From: Petaurus breviceps papuanus
Taxonomy: Eukaryota; Chordata; Mammalia; Diprotodontia; Petauridae
Length of the DNA stretch: 64,000 nucleotides
Assembly (NCBI GenBank): GCA_028583685.1
Contig: JAMXIF010001253.1
Location: forward strand, 79,310,219-79,374,218
Direction of reading: 5' to 3'
This document shows, one piece after another, positions 45,488-56,978 of this stretch. Below the pieces are notes generated by a model that searched no databases, was not told where the DNA came from, and saw only the letters and a list, made by a program, of their open reading frames with translations. Numbering within the stretch: the stretch's first letter is position 1; each line of letters begins with the position of its first letter. Both the position numbers and the translations under genes were made by a program.

Positions 45488-45665
45488 TCAGCAAGTCTTT
45501 CGACAACCTTTTCTTAAGCACTTGGATTTTCCTGGAAATGTTCTAAGAGCTAGATATGCAAAGAAATGTGAAAACATACAAAATAGTCCCTGCCCTCAAG
45601 AAGTTTATGTTCTAAAGCAGGAATCTGCATGTAAATAACTAGGTATCTATAAGATACTATAATAA
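45488..45665 (-). mobile_element. L2 3' end, antisense, diverged
   Basis: 'gtccctgccctcaagaagtt' with 'tatgttctaaag' downstream fits the antisense L2 3' region. Confidence 0.6.
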
Positions 45666-46500
45666 GTTTGAAGGAGCAATTCCCAATAGGTGGTGAGGTC
45701 ATCTACATAGATACTCCTGCTTACAGATATATTGTGTTAATTGCATTGAGACCTAGACCATTGCAGAATATAACAAATGAAATCCATAACTTCTCAAAAG
45801 AGCTTAACATAAATGACTTCCACAAAAAAAAAGTTGACAAAGAATGCCTATTGTATTTTAATACTTATATTTACAAACTATAGAGCTAATCTGTCAGTAT
45901 ATCTACTTCCATTAAGGTATGTACAGTCACTGTGAGTGCACAATAAGTTGGGTCCAGAATTAAATAACCCAGAGTGGGTTGGGTTGTCTTTGGGACACTG
46001 CAAAGCTCTTTTCAATAATGCCAAACTTTTCCCTAAAAGAAAGGCCCACATTTTAAATAAAATATTTTCCCAGAGTTGTTTCATGACTGTGAAATAAGAG
46101 GAAGTACCTTTATCCAGAGTAAAGGATATCATAAAAAATGAGCTCATGTGCTACACTGCTATCTTCGGTAAGAGAAAATTAGGAAGCCCCTGGAATATTG
46201 GATAAATTTGGTAAACTCATGGGAGAACATGGGTGAGAATCACAGAGAATGTGCATTCACAGATGGGTTGTGACCTCCATCATTGGAAGAAATATCCATG
46301 CCAATGAAATCATAAATCTTTTTAGGTATGGTTGATTAATAAGATCTGGGTTTTGTTTTTTTCTTTGTTTTTTTCCTAAACAGAAGTTAGGGTTCCTAAG
46401 ATGAGGAGGCAATGAGAGAAGACCTTCAAAGTATGATGCATGTATTTTGAGGAAAAGCAGAGATACAGGATAAGGGAAGTCCAATATAAGGAACATCAAG
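45666..46500. other. Unclassified interval
   Basis: Nothing certain. Confidence 0.45.
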
Positions 46501-46840
46501 AAGGCTGGTTTTGCTGAACACTGAGTGTATTGGGGAAACAATCTGTAATCAAAGATAGATTAGTGGCAGATTATGAAGAGCTTTAAATGCCAAAAAGAGG
46601 ATTTTTTAAAATTTTTATCTTAGAGTCAAATTAGATTTTTACAAAAGCTTCTTGAATAGGGGGGTGGCATGATCAGATCTGTTATTTAGGAATATCAGTT
46701 TGGCAAATGTGTGGGAAATGGATGGGAAGGTGGAAAGGCTGAAAGCAAAAAAAAACAAAAACAAACAAATCAAGCCATTGAAGTTGTCAAAATAATACAG
46801 GTGAGACGTATTAGATGGGTGATCTAGATGACTGAGATCT
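46501..46840 (-). mobile_element. L2 LINE fragment, antisense
   Basis: 'agattatgaagagctttaaa', 'ggggggtggcatgatcagat', 'caagccattgaagttgtcaa' parallel the L2 at 48705-50345. Confidence 0.65.
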
Positions 46841-47730
46841 TCGAGGAATAAGGGAACATATATAAGAAATCCTATGGAAATGCTACCAAAATAGAAAAAC
46901 ATTTAATTAGAAAAACTAATTTGGACTTGAAGGAAATGATCAAAATTTGTATAAATCTATACCTGAGTCAAGGTAGTATCACAGATACAGATCTTTGTAT
47001 CAAATATAAAGATGTAGATCTCATATCAAAGATAAAGATCAATACAGATCTTGAACCATAGACTACTTTCAACTTGTATGTAATGAAAGTAGATGTTTGT
47101 AAAATAGTGATTTGTATCAGAATGGGGTAAAAAGAAGCAAAGAAAATTCAAACTGCTGGAAGTAGATGTATCTTTTTGGTTTGTTCTTATTATTTGTTTT
47201 ATGATGCACTCCAGGAGCTAGAAAATGGGCACTGACTTTATAGTTACTCTGCGCAAGGTGCCCTGTTATATAAATCAAAATCTATATGTTGCGATTGAAT
47301 ATTTGCATAATCTAACATGTTTGTTGTTAATTGGAGCCTGGGGAAATAAAATGTTGCATCTCAATGATGTCAGTCTTCCATGAAATTTTAACTAGCTAAG
47401 CAAGAACATAAAAGCTAAAGCAGTTCCATTGCCTAGTAAGATTGCAGTAATTAGTTCAGGATTTTCAATCATGACTAAAAGCTTTGATCTTCTGTTTTAA
47501 AGCTAAAGTTCTACCTCATTAGATATAATAATCTGTAGTTAGTCTTTCATAATTTGGCAAATAGATGTATTTTTTTTACAGTGGCATTATTACAAATAAA
47601 GTATCAGTTCATGATTAAAAAAAAACTTTAAGGGATATATTTTCAAAACATTAATCATAAACTGAAATGTCATCTAGGAGCAAGGAATGCACTTCCTAAG
47701 GGATGCTTTTAAAAGGCAATTCATCATTTA
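46841..47730. other. Repeat-poor interval with candidate conserved non-coding DNA
   Basis: 47210-47560 is non-repetitive, holds the octamer-like 'atttgcataatc' (47308) and a 'gcagtaattag' core (47445). No exon signal. Confidence 0.4.
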
Positions 47731-47734
47731 AAAA

Positions 47735-47815
47735 TTTTATCCAATTTATTTCAACAAACTTTTTTTTAAGTACCAACTATGTGAAAGGCACAATGGATTC
47801 AAAGAGATAAAATTA
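47735..47815 (-). mobile_element. L2 3' tip, antisense
   Basis: 'taagtaccaactatgtgaaa' with 'ggcacaatgg'. Confidence 0.55.
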
Positions 47816-47865
47816 TAAATCAATTAATTGTGGTCAACAATCATAATTAGAGTAGCATAATAAGG

Positions 47866-48320
47866 GTAGTGGTGGTGGTGGTAGTACTAGCTAGTAGTAA
47901 GTGTAGTAGTAGCAGAAGCAACAGCAACAGCAGCAGCTGATTTTCATATAGAGGCAGCAGAAGGAGGAGTAAGACTATATTGCAAGTTCCCTGAGAGCAG
48001 GGACTCTCTTTTACCACTTTTTGTAGCCCCTAATAATAGGTGCTTAATAAATCTTTATTGTTTGATTGATAGTAGCATAAGCAAGTAGTATTAATAGGAG
48101 CAGTAGCAGCAACAAGATTAGATTGTAAATTATGTGAGGTTAAGGTCTCTCTTTTGCCTCTTAGCTTATTGTAGGTGCTTACTCAATGCTTACTAAGTGG
48201 TGGTGATGGTGGTGGTGGTGGTGGTGGTGGTGTTGATGGTGATGGTGTTGATGGTGATGGTGATGGTAGTATTAGTAGTAGTACTACTACTACTACTAGT
48301 TCATCAGCAGCAGCTGATTC
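47866..48320. repeat. Compound triplet-repeat region with two L2 3' ends
   Basis: GTG, AGT, CAG and GAT triplets at 47866-47942, an L2 3' end at 47975-48075, AGT/CAG-type triplets at 48071-48115, a second L2 3' end at 48115-48195, then (GGT)n, (GAT)n, (AGT)n(ACT)n and CAG triplets at 48199-48318. The blocks 'agcagcagctgatt' close both outer triplet tracts (47930 and 48306). The order suggests a local duplication of an L2 tail with its microsatellite. Confidence 0.75.
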
Positions 48321-48369
48321 TGATAAAGAGCCTAAGAGGAAAACTATTCAGTAGCTAGTTGCCCTTATT

Positions 48370-48545
48370 TGAAGATCTTTAACAAAAAGGCAGCCATTAG
48401 CTCTTAAGTAGCCCATTCCACATCTTACTCACCTCAGATTATCAGGAAGGGTCTCATTACATCAAATCTAAATCGTTCTCTGTGACTTCCAACAGTAGTT
48501 CTTAGTTCTGCCTTCTGGCTCCAGCATTGGTGGAGAAACAAAGGC
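48370..48545. mobile_element. Ancient interspersed repeat (CR1/L3-like), tentative
   Basis: 'agtagcccattccacatctt' and 'gttcttagttctgccttctg' match remembered text of an old amniote-wide repeat. Name uncertain. Confidence 0.5.
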
Positions 48546-48704
48546 AGTTTTCTTAATTCCTTTGCTTTTTCAATGTAAAGCCATTTTAATTAAATTTGTA
48601 CAATTTCATGCCAATAAGTTTTTTATTAGCCTTCAAAAGATGTATTTCATTACTGACCAAGAGCCTTTCCTCCTTACATTTTTAGTTGTGGTTTAGAAAT
48701 CAAT

Positions 48705-50345
48705 CTATCAGTTAATAATTATTAATCATATACTATATCAGGTACTATGTTAAGCACTGGGGATAGAAGACAGTTCCTGCCATCAAAGAGCTCACAGTAT
48801 AATGAGGAGAGACAACCTGCAAATAAATATATATATATACAACTTATATACAAGATAAATAGGAAACAAGGAAGAAGACAGTAGAATTACGAGGAGCTGA
48901 GGAAGGCTTCCTGTAAAAGATGGATTTTTAGTTGAAACTCAAAGGAAGCCAGCATAGTTCATAGATAGAGTTAAGGATGTAGAAGATCCCAGGCATGGGG
49001 GATAGATAGAGAAAATACCCAAAACTAAGATAGAATGTCTTGTTTATGGAATATCCAGAAGTCCAGTGTCACTGAATGAAAGAAGATATGTTGGAGGAAG
49101 GAGGGGGGGGGTAAGGTAAGGAGATGGGAAGAGTAGGAGGAGGCTCGGCTATGTGGGACTTTGAATGCCAAACAGGATTTTCTATTTGTTTCTGGAGAAT
49201 ATAGGGAGTCACTGGAATTTATTGAATAGGGAAGGACACAATCAGACCTGTACTTTAAGAAAATAATTTTAGTGGTTAAATGGAAGATGAATTAGAGTCA
49301 GGAAATGCAGGAAGACCCACTAGCAGACTTTTTCAGTAATCCAAATATGAGGTGATGAGGCCCTAGAAGAGTGGTAACAATGTCAGAGAAGAGAAGGTAG
49401 AGTATTTGAGAGACAATGCAAAGATGAAATCAAGAGGACTTCACAACAGATAGGAAGTAAGTGATAGTGAGGAGTTAAGAAAGACTCCTAGGCTGTGAGC
49501 CTGAGTCACTAGAAAAATTGTGTTGTCCTCTAAACATGAAAGGTAGGCGGGGGTGGAATTGAGGGGGAAAGGTAAGGAGTACCATTCTCAACATGCCAAG
49601 TTTTAAGAGGCTGCTGAGCATACAGTTTGAAGCAATTTGAAATATAACATTGGATGCCAGCAGAGTGAGTTAATAGGGAAGGCATAGAAGGATTACCTAG
49701 TGGCAGCGAGGACCCACTTGAGATTGTGTAACACAAATTTGTAGTGGACCCAGTTTGAATGGTTCCATGATTTTCAGTCTTTTTTTTAGCCTTCAGCAGC
49801 ATATGTATAGGAGTGAAGGTGGCAAATGGTAGGAATTTTCCAAGGCGAGAGAGTTAAATTGATTCACCAAAGGGGGAAGGTGGGGAAAAATGGAGAGAGT
49901 GGCTAGTGTAAGGGAGATGGCCTGGGAGAGAATTGAGGGTTCAAGGGATTGGTGGGGGGTCATATTGTGGCTGAAGAGTAGGTTTTTTAAGGGACAACAG
50001 AGAGAGAGGTGAAAGTTGTGTTCAGATAAAGAGATTTTGGAATTCTTGAACATGGAAGATAAACATTTGTGTGTGATGACAAGATAAAGGTTGTGACCTT
50101 CTTTGTGTGTGGCTGAGGTGATTGAGAGGAGAAAGTAATGGGAAGTAAGTAGGCTGAAGAACTAAGTGGTTAGGAGCTCAAGGGAAAGTCAAAATGTATG
50201 TTGAAGCCCCCTAGTTTAAAACAGGAGTTGGGGAGGAAGGAAAAAATGGGACCCATGTTCCAAACTTATTGAGTAAGGAAAGGAAGTGACTTGGAGTGTG
50301 TAGACAATAGCAGAATTTTGATTGGGTGGTAGAAATGAACAGCAA
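48705..50345 (-). mobile_element. L2 LINE, long minus-strand copy
   Basis: Starts at the L2 3' tip (antisense 'ctatgttaagcactggggat', 'aaagagctcacagtataatg'), then 'ggcttcctgtaaaagatgga', 'gggactttgaatgccaaaca', 'agtcactggaatttattgaa', 'tgaggtgatgaggccctaga', 'aagactcctaggctgtgag'. Beyond 49520 the match is less certain but the orientation and the 'tgtgtgtggctgaggtgatt' block near 50106 fit an upstream L2/CR1 ORF2 region. No open frame survives. Confidence 0.7.
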
Positions 50346-50930
50346 TCCAATTCTCAGAGAGTATTTTCTTAAGGACCTTTAAGATTCTCAAATCTGCCTT
50401 TCTATTCTAAAGTCTACCATTGATGCCAGTGACATTTGTATTCCTAAGGACTTCAGTGTCCTTGCTTGAGACTTCCTAATCCTTACTATTGTTTTCTGGC
50501 TCCTTCTACCCTAGCATTTGAGCCATTGTAAATTGCCAGGTATAGCTAGTAGTCATCCATTTTGACATATGCTCTAGAAGGTTCTCTTGATATATCTTAG
50601 ATATGTGCCCCAAAGACACAGCAGTTCTCTCAATTGTTGTTACCATGGGAACAAACAGCTTCCTCAGTGACTTTTAGCAGGAAGTCACCAACTGTAGCAT
50701 ACAACTTCTTCTCTGTATCTTAATAGAAGATCTCTCACATGCCATTAGGTCATCATGTCTTGGAGGACAAGCTTCTTAGTGTTCTCCTCAGAGGTTGAAC
50801 TCTCTAACCATTTGAATGTCTCATTTCTGTTCTGTTTTCAGCAGCCCTTCTTTTCCCCTTTTCTTTGTGACTTTACTCCAAGTTCCAACCTTCTAATACA
50901 TGTCAGGCTTCCCTCTTGCCTCTACATTTG
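50346..50930. other. Unclassified interval
   Basis: No family or exon seen. Confidence 0.45.
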
Positions 50931-50937
50931 CATTAGA

Positions 50938-51345
50938 GAGCCAGGCAGCACAGGAAATACAATGGTAGATCTGGAGTCTTGAAAATCTGTCGTAAGATAT
51001 TTGATAACTTTGTGACTGTGCAATTCAGTCAGCTTCTCTCTAGCTTCATTTCCTCATCTCTAAAATAGAGATAATATAGCCAGATCCCAATTGGTGTGCA
51101 GTGGTCTTGTGGATTCAAATTTGTACTGTTTAACATTATAATTATGTAAAATATGGTAATTAGTTCCAGCCCAATGGAAATATGCAGTGCAAATTCAAGT
51201 AATATGAACATTTCACAGGAATTCATTATTCACATCAATCACTACCTAGCTGAGTGATTACCTGCCAGGGTTGCCATTAGGTTAAAATGGTATATTCATA
51301 AAGTACTTTGCACACCTTAAAGCACTATATAAATGCTGGCTATTA
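50938..51345 (+). mobile_element. MIR-type CORE-SINE split by a 160-bp insert
   Basis: Head 'gagccaggcagcacagg' and 'ttcatttcctcatctctaaa' lie at 50938-51080; the CORE and 3' part ('cctgccagggttgccattag', 'gtactttgcacaccttaaag', 'tataaatgctggctattatt') at 51258-51345. The text between, about 51082-51240, is foreign and unidentified. Confidence 0.7.
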
Positions 51346-51499
51346 TTCCTGTTAGTTATTATTTGTCTTTACATTAAAGACCTCCTTTTTTTAAAGAATT
51401 TTTCAATATACCAAACTCAGCAAGATTGTTATTTTGGATAACCTATTTTCCTAAATTTTCCCTACCTTTCATCAGTTAGCAATGTTTATTGAGTACCTG

Positions 51500-52390
51500 T
51501 TATGTGCCCTATCTTGGGAAAGGAAATCTTCTCAAATCTTTTGGAGATATCTCTAATAAAATTATATTTCTACATAGAAACAGAGAATGCTTCAAGACTT
51601 TTATAAAATTTTCCTCACTGAGAACAAAGATTAGAAGGTCCAAAGAGATAATAGAAATTCACATTGTTGTAGTCATAAGATTTCAAGAGTTATAAGTAGT
51701 AGGACAATATGAGCTTTACCCCAGTGTGCCAGCAACTAGGGAGGAGGGTTGTGCTTTGCCATAGCACTACTCTTTTCTATTGTTTTTGCTTCTTTTTGTA
51801 TAGAATAAACACCATTTTTCCTTACCTGACTGTAGAATTTCATTCCCAGGGTTCTGTTGTAATGGCACTTTTTTCTCTTTTCTTTGTTTTTCTATTTTAA
51901 AAAAAAATTTTTTTGGTAATAGTACTTTTTTTCTAATGGCCCTTTTCTCCCTACCATGCTCCACTTCCACCCTTCTAACTGCTCAGTGAAGTTAAATGAA
52001 TTCAGGGGGTTATTGGTTATACCACAGAAATATGGGCTAGATCCTTGGAGACATAGTTCCCGGGCCTTGGGGTGACTGCAGGCAGTTGCAGTACAATTTG
52101 TCTCAGACAAAGACATCCATGAAGCAATGAAGATTAAAGCCAATATACACTGACTGAGATGGGATTCCAAGGTCTTCCCATACACTAGATTGCCTGTCTC
52201 AGCCTTACCCTACTCACTTCTTCGGTAATGGCCTTTCCAATACTGTTTTCCCATAGTCGTTATCTATAGAGAACCCCCTGGAGTATACATATTTTCCCTC
52301 AACATGATGGTGTCCCAGTGTCAATCCCCTCATGTGAATTTATGTTCAAGATCTAAAGTCTTCCCTCATATCCAGTAAGAAGTCTCTTTC
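51500..52390. other. Unclassified interval
   Basis: 51970-52390 looks like single-copy or old LTR-type DNA, but no termini support a family. Confidence 0.4.
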
Positions 52391-52392
52391 AG

Positions 52393-52560
52393 GGACAGCT
52401 AGGTGGCACAGTGAATAGAGCACAGGCCCTAAAGTCAGGAGAACCTGAGTTTAAATTTAGCCTCCAACACTTGACACTGAACTAGCTGTGTGATCTCAGG
52501 TAAATCACTTAACCCCAATTGCCTGCCCTTCCTTCCTTCCCGCCCCCCCCCCCAAAAAAA
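52393..52560 (+). mobile_element. tRNA-derived SINE (WSINE1-like)
   Basis: 'ggacagctaggtggcacagt', 'gagtttaaatttagcctcc', 'aaatcacttaaccccaattg', then a C-run and poly(A). Imperfect flanking repeat 'aagtctctttca' / 'aggtctcttcca'. Confidence 0.9.
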
Positions 52561-52737
52561 AGGTCTCTTCCAAAGGTTGCTTTTAAGGTGAATTTGTCAC
52601 AGGCATCAGAATTCTTAATTATAACACTGCAGCCTTTCCAAGAAAACCATTTTTCTATCCACCAAAACAAAACAAAAACATGTAGTCCTAAACGTATGAA
52701 ATTTTACAAGTCTGTTATTTAGAACTTGGAAAATATG

Positions 52738-52964
52738 TTGTTCAGTTGTTTTTAGACATATGTCTGTTTATGACCCCATTTTGGAGTTTTCTTGGCAATG
52801 ATACTAGAGTGGTTTGCCATTTCCTTTTCTAACTTACTTTATTCATGAGTAAAACTGAGGCAGACTTCCCCGGGTCCCAGCTAATAAGTGTCTGAAGCCA
52901 GACTTGAACCAAGTCTTCTGAATCCAGACCTGGCTCTCTATCCACTGGTCCACTAAGCTGCCCC
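52738..52964 (-). mobile_element. CORE-SINE with RTE/BovB-type tail
   Basis: The plus strand starts with the antisense tail 'tgtttatgaccccattttgg', 'agagtggtttgccatttcct', then 'aaaactgaggcagacttccc' and the tRNA-like head 'tatccactggtccactaagc'. The tail resembles the 3' end of BovB/RTE LINEs, so RTE machinery probably moved it. Same family as 61785-62030. Confidence 0.8.
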
Positions 52965-52965
52965 T

Positions 52966-54535
52966 TTGGTGAATATATTCACATATAAATCATGTTGAAA
53001 CTGGTAGTAAGGTTCTCAAATCATATACCTATTAATTCCATGATGTTGATGGAATACTGTATAGTTATACTGAAAGGCAAGTTAAATAAAACTATCATAG
53101 TTCTGGGCATTAAAAACAGAAAATGATAAAATTGAACAAATGAGTTTCTGGGTTTTTTTTTAAATATTAATTTTGGAAACTGGTGCTTCAGAAAAATGTA
53201 GGTTTAATTAGAGGAAAATCAGAAAGTTTTGGGAGATTCTTTTATCTGAACCTTTCATGGACTTTAGATGTTAATAGTCATATATCTTTATTTTATTTCA
53301 TGCACATGCATCCATATATAAGTGTCTGTGTCTTGATGATGTATATGTGCATATATATACACATATATGCATACATATTCTATGTATGTGTGTAATGTAT
53401 ATATATGTGTATATATAAATGTATATATGTGTGTATATCTATATATATAGATGACATAATAATGTTTTAGTCCTTAAACACAAATAAAAGATATTCAGGG
53501 TAAGTTTTTTTGAGGTATCTGGAATGACTTGGGAAAGAAATAATTGATTTATGAAGGACATATGTATTTGAGAGAGATTAGCTGGAGGAATATTATGAAT
53601 TGAAAGGAGAAGCATTATGAAGTGAAAAAAAGGAAAGGAGAGAGCATGGTGACATGTGCATATTCTTCCTTGGAAGGAAAAAGAAGGTGATGGTGAAGAA
53701 ATGTTGTGTTAGATGTCAGTGGGCCCAGTTTGGTTGCTGCCTGAAGTGAAGGGAAGCATTTAGAAAAGTGGTCACAGGATGTTTTAATTTGATAGTTTAA
53801 AATACCATATATACATCTAAAACAGGATAAGCTTATGTTAGATCTTTTTAGTTTTCTTCATTACTTAAAGTATATTATTAGGGCCAGTTAATAGTAGTTA
53901 CTATTCTAATGGGTTTATGCTTTCATTCTATTGTGATTTAGAACACTCTTTCTTCATCTTGTAATTTTTACTTTCAGAATCTCTTAAGGGTTTTCTGCAT
54001 GTTTGCCTTTGGAGTGCTAGGTTGAGAACTGGTCTCCATCAATATCTCAGATTTCTGAATATTCGTATTTAAGCTCAAACATGATCATGCCTGAATCAGG
54101 GTATAACTTCCTTCCCTAAAATATGTTAGGTGATATAAATACTTTAAAGTTGATGTCTGAAAGAAAAGATTAAGAAAACTGAATATATGTAGCTTTGGGG
54201 TAGAAGGAGATTAAATGATGTCATGATGATAGTCTAAAAATATCACGATACTGTCAGATCCAAGAAACAAAGGGGTCTTGGAGGTGTTTATAACTATGAG
54301 TGTGGTTTAAAGTTATGTAGGAGAAATTGTAGACCTGTAGTTTAAAAATAATGTTTTATTTTTAATAGGTTTTTTACAGAAATTATTCATAAAACATGTC
54401 ATTAGACTTAAGTATTTTTAAAAATTAGTATAAAGATAACAGTCTCTTTGTGTTGTGAGAGATTGGTACAAATATTTTTAGAGTTCTCAAAGCAACTATG
54501 TCCATAATGCCTTTTCTTAATGTAAACTGATGAAA
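52966..54535. other. Unclassified AT-rich interval
   Basis: Contains only the TATG repeat at 53338-53455. No family or exon seen. Confidence 0.45.
53338..53455. repeat. (TATG/TA)n simple repeat
   Basis: Long alternating TATATG/TGTA tract. Confidence 0.92.
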
Positions 54536-54544
54536 AAATAGATT

Positions 54545-54672
54545 ATTGATCAATGAATTAATAAAAGTTTATTAAATATTTATTCTATACTAAGCACTGT
54601 ACTAAGCCCTGAGGATACAAAAAGAGACAAAAGACAGGCCTTGTCCTCAAGAATCTTATAATCTAATGGAGG
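54545..54672 (-). mobile_element. L2 3' end, antisense
   Basis: 'ttctatactaagcactgtac', 'cttgtcctcaagaatcttat'. Confidence 0.75.
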
Positions 54673-54759
54673 AAATAGGGTTACTCATCCATTTTTACAT
54701 CATTAAATATTGCAACAAATGTCCATATTAAACCTGTTGCATATTTTATTGTATATTGA

Positions 54760-54830
54760 GTGTCCTAAAAGTCTTGGTGCAGTTTTAATGTGTTTAAAGC
54801 CACACTGAGACTTTGGGGACACCTTACAGA
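54760..54830. mobile_element. Palindromic mini-transposon (mariner-like MITE)
   Basis: The arms 'gtgtcctaaaagtcttggtg' (54763) and the reverse complement of 'actgagactttggggacac' (54807-54825) pair over about 29 bases with few mismatches, so the whole 63-bp unit folds into a hairpin. Structure resembles MADE1-type mariner derivatives. Near its ends lie TA dinucleotides. A related copy lies at 57983. Confidence 0.6.
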
Positions 54831-54865
54831 GTAATGGATAATGATTGCACCTGTGATTTCTTCAG

Positions 54866-55410
54866 TGTAAGAAACTCCTGGATTAGAAAACACCCTCTTC
54901 TGATGAGGGTAATGTAGCACCAACACAATATTCACAGCACTGACAGTAACTATGAATATGCTGGCATAATTCTGAATCAATAAATATAACAGACTCTCCA
55001 TATAGAAGACAGAAGCAAAACATGTATTCAGACATCAGAAAGCCAAATCCCAACAACACCAGGAAACCAAATCCATGATATCAACAAAAAAGTTAATACA
55101 CCATAGCACAGCCGGGAGCCACACCATCCTTTAGCCTTCCCGCAAAGACTCACCAGCCTGGCTGTCACAGCAGTGAGAAAACAAACACAAACCCAGCTGT
55201 CTCCTTGAGTATGTCCTCTCCTCCCTCCAGCCCTAACTGCTCTGACTCCCAGCTTCCTGTGGGCTCTGCTCTACCCTTCAGCAAACTCCTCCCACTGCAG
55301 GCTCCATGTGATTACATTCGGCCTGTTTTAGGGGGCAGTGAAGATCTTCAAATTTTCTTAGGCCTATTAAGGGGCAAGGAAGATGTTCAAATTCCCATTA
55401 TAGGGATTAT
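54866..55410 (-). mobile_element. LTR of an endogenous retrovirus, probably solo
   Basis: Starts 'tgtaagaaactcctgg'. The right part ('ggcagtgaagatcttcaaat', 'ttaaggggcaaggaagatg', 'ttcaaattcccattata') shares its U3-end text with the LTRs at 890-2482 and 10724-11339. No target duplication was found and the right border may extend to about 55452. No internal retroviral region adjoins. Confidence 0.6.
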
Positions 55411-55486
55411 ATATCTATATATACATTATTATATATCTACAAATTCCCATACAGGTAAGCATCTTCTCTATAAGATATTGGCTTAG

Positions 55487-55636
55487 TGGGGCAGCTAGGT
55501 GGCATAATGAATCATCAACCCTGAAGTCAGGAGGACCTGAGTTCAAATCCTGCCTCAGACATTTGACACACTAGCCGTGTGACTTTGGTCAAGTCACTTA
55601 ATACCAATTGCCCTCCAACAAGCAAAAAAAAAAAAA
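55487..55636 (+). mobile_element. tRNA-derived SINE (WSINE1-like) with target duplication
   Basis: 'ggggcagctaggtggcataa', 'gagttcaaatcctgcctc', 'aagtcacttaataccaattg', poly(A). Flanked by 'agatattggcttag' and 'ggatattgtcttag'. Confidence 0.92.
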
Positions 55637-55650
55637 GGATATTGTCTTAG

Positions 55651-55790
55651 AGCTTTGCCTAGTTTGCTTAGAAATTAAGTGAGTTACCCTGGATCACACT
55701 GCCAGTATGTATTACAAGTGGGATGTGAACCCAGCTCTCCTGGACACTGAGGCTAGTATTCTTTGGAATAAACCATGCTTCCTATTGTTA
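55651..55790 (-). mobile_element. MIR-type SINE, antisense
   Basis: 'ggatcacactgccagtatgt', 'gaacccagctctcctggaca'. Confidence 0.7.
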
Positions 55791-55840
55791 TCTATAGGCT
55801 TGAATATATGCAGGTATGTATGCATATATAATACTGTAGA

Positions 55841-56045
55841 GTTAGTAATTCATTTATATAGCATTTTAAGGTTTACAAAGTGCTTTCTACCTAGCAATCC
55901 TATGAAGTAGGTAGTGTAAGTAATTTTGTCCATTGGTTAAATATTAAGAACCTGCTTTTCAGAGATGTGCAGTGGGTTGCATAAGGCTGCATAACTGATA
56001 AATGTTAGAACCTAGGACTTCAATTTTGGTCTTCAAATGTAACCG
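55841..56045 (-). mobile_element. MIR-type SINE, antisense
   Basis: 'ttaaggtttacaaagtgctt', 'aatcctatgaagtaggtagt', 'gaacctaggacttcaatttt'. Confidence 0.75.
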
Positions 56046-56504
56046 TTTCTCTTTCCCTAAGCATGTTGTCTCCATTTTTCTTTAGAACAATTAGAATGGA
56101 AACAAGCATCTGACTGTTCTTATAATGCTCTTATAAAATATTTTCCCAGAGTTTAATTAACCTATTAATTCATACTGACTTTCTATCTCTGAAACATTTT
56201 TTATGTTACAGAATATAAAAACCATTTTGGGCAGGAACTCTCTATGTGTCTTTTGTATCTATTATGTATTTGCTATATGCAGAACATTAGCACCAAAATA
56301 ACTGTTAAATTATATGATGTGCTTTTCTGTCAGATACAAGTCAGTAAAAACTCTCATTTCATACTTATTTTTCTGTGAAATCTTCTCTTAGAGTTGCTTC
56401 CCTCAGAGTCAGAGTTGTGGATTGAATGAATTCATAGAATAGGGATTTAAAATTAACTTATTTCATTTTGTGCTCCTGTCATATCCCTTCTCCTAAAATA
56501 TAAG

Positions 56505-56605
56505 CTGTTTAAAAAGAGGGTCTATATTTTGTTCATCTTTGTATCAGTCTTACACTGTCTTCATAAAATAAATGTTCCATAAATGTTCATTGAATTTCTC
56601 GATGA
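56505..56605 (+). mobile_element. L2 3' end
   Basis: 'ttcatctttgtatcagtctt', 'aaatgttcattgaatttctc'. Confidence 0.55.
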
Positions 56606-56978
56606 TTCTTTTTTTATTGCTGCCCATTTTTTTGAGTTTTTATTTTTTTTAATATTAGTTTAGTTTTCAGTTTTCAACATTCACTTCAATAAGATTTTTG
56701 AGTTCTAAATTTTCTCCCCCTCTCTCCTACCCTCTCCCCAAGATAGTGTGAAATCTGATAGGGGCTCTACATACACATTCATATTAAACACTTTCATATT
56801 AGTCATGTTGCAAAGAATAATTAGAGCCTATGGGAGGAACCACAAGAAAGAAGAAACCAGAGAGAGAGAGCACAAATAGTATGCTTTGATCTGCATTCAG
56901 ATTCCATAGTTCTTCTTCTAGATGTGGTTAGCATTTTCCATCATGGGTCTTAGATCCTTGCATTATTAAGAAGAGTTT

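Noticed and set aside
49530-50053. Minus-strand frames of 86-90 codons
   Set aside because: Fragments within the region read as an old L2 copy; no start context or known motif.
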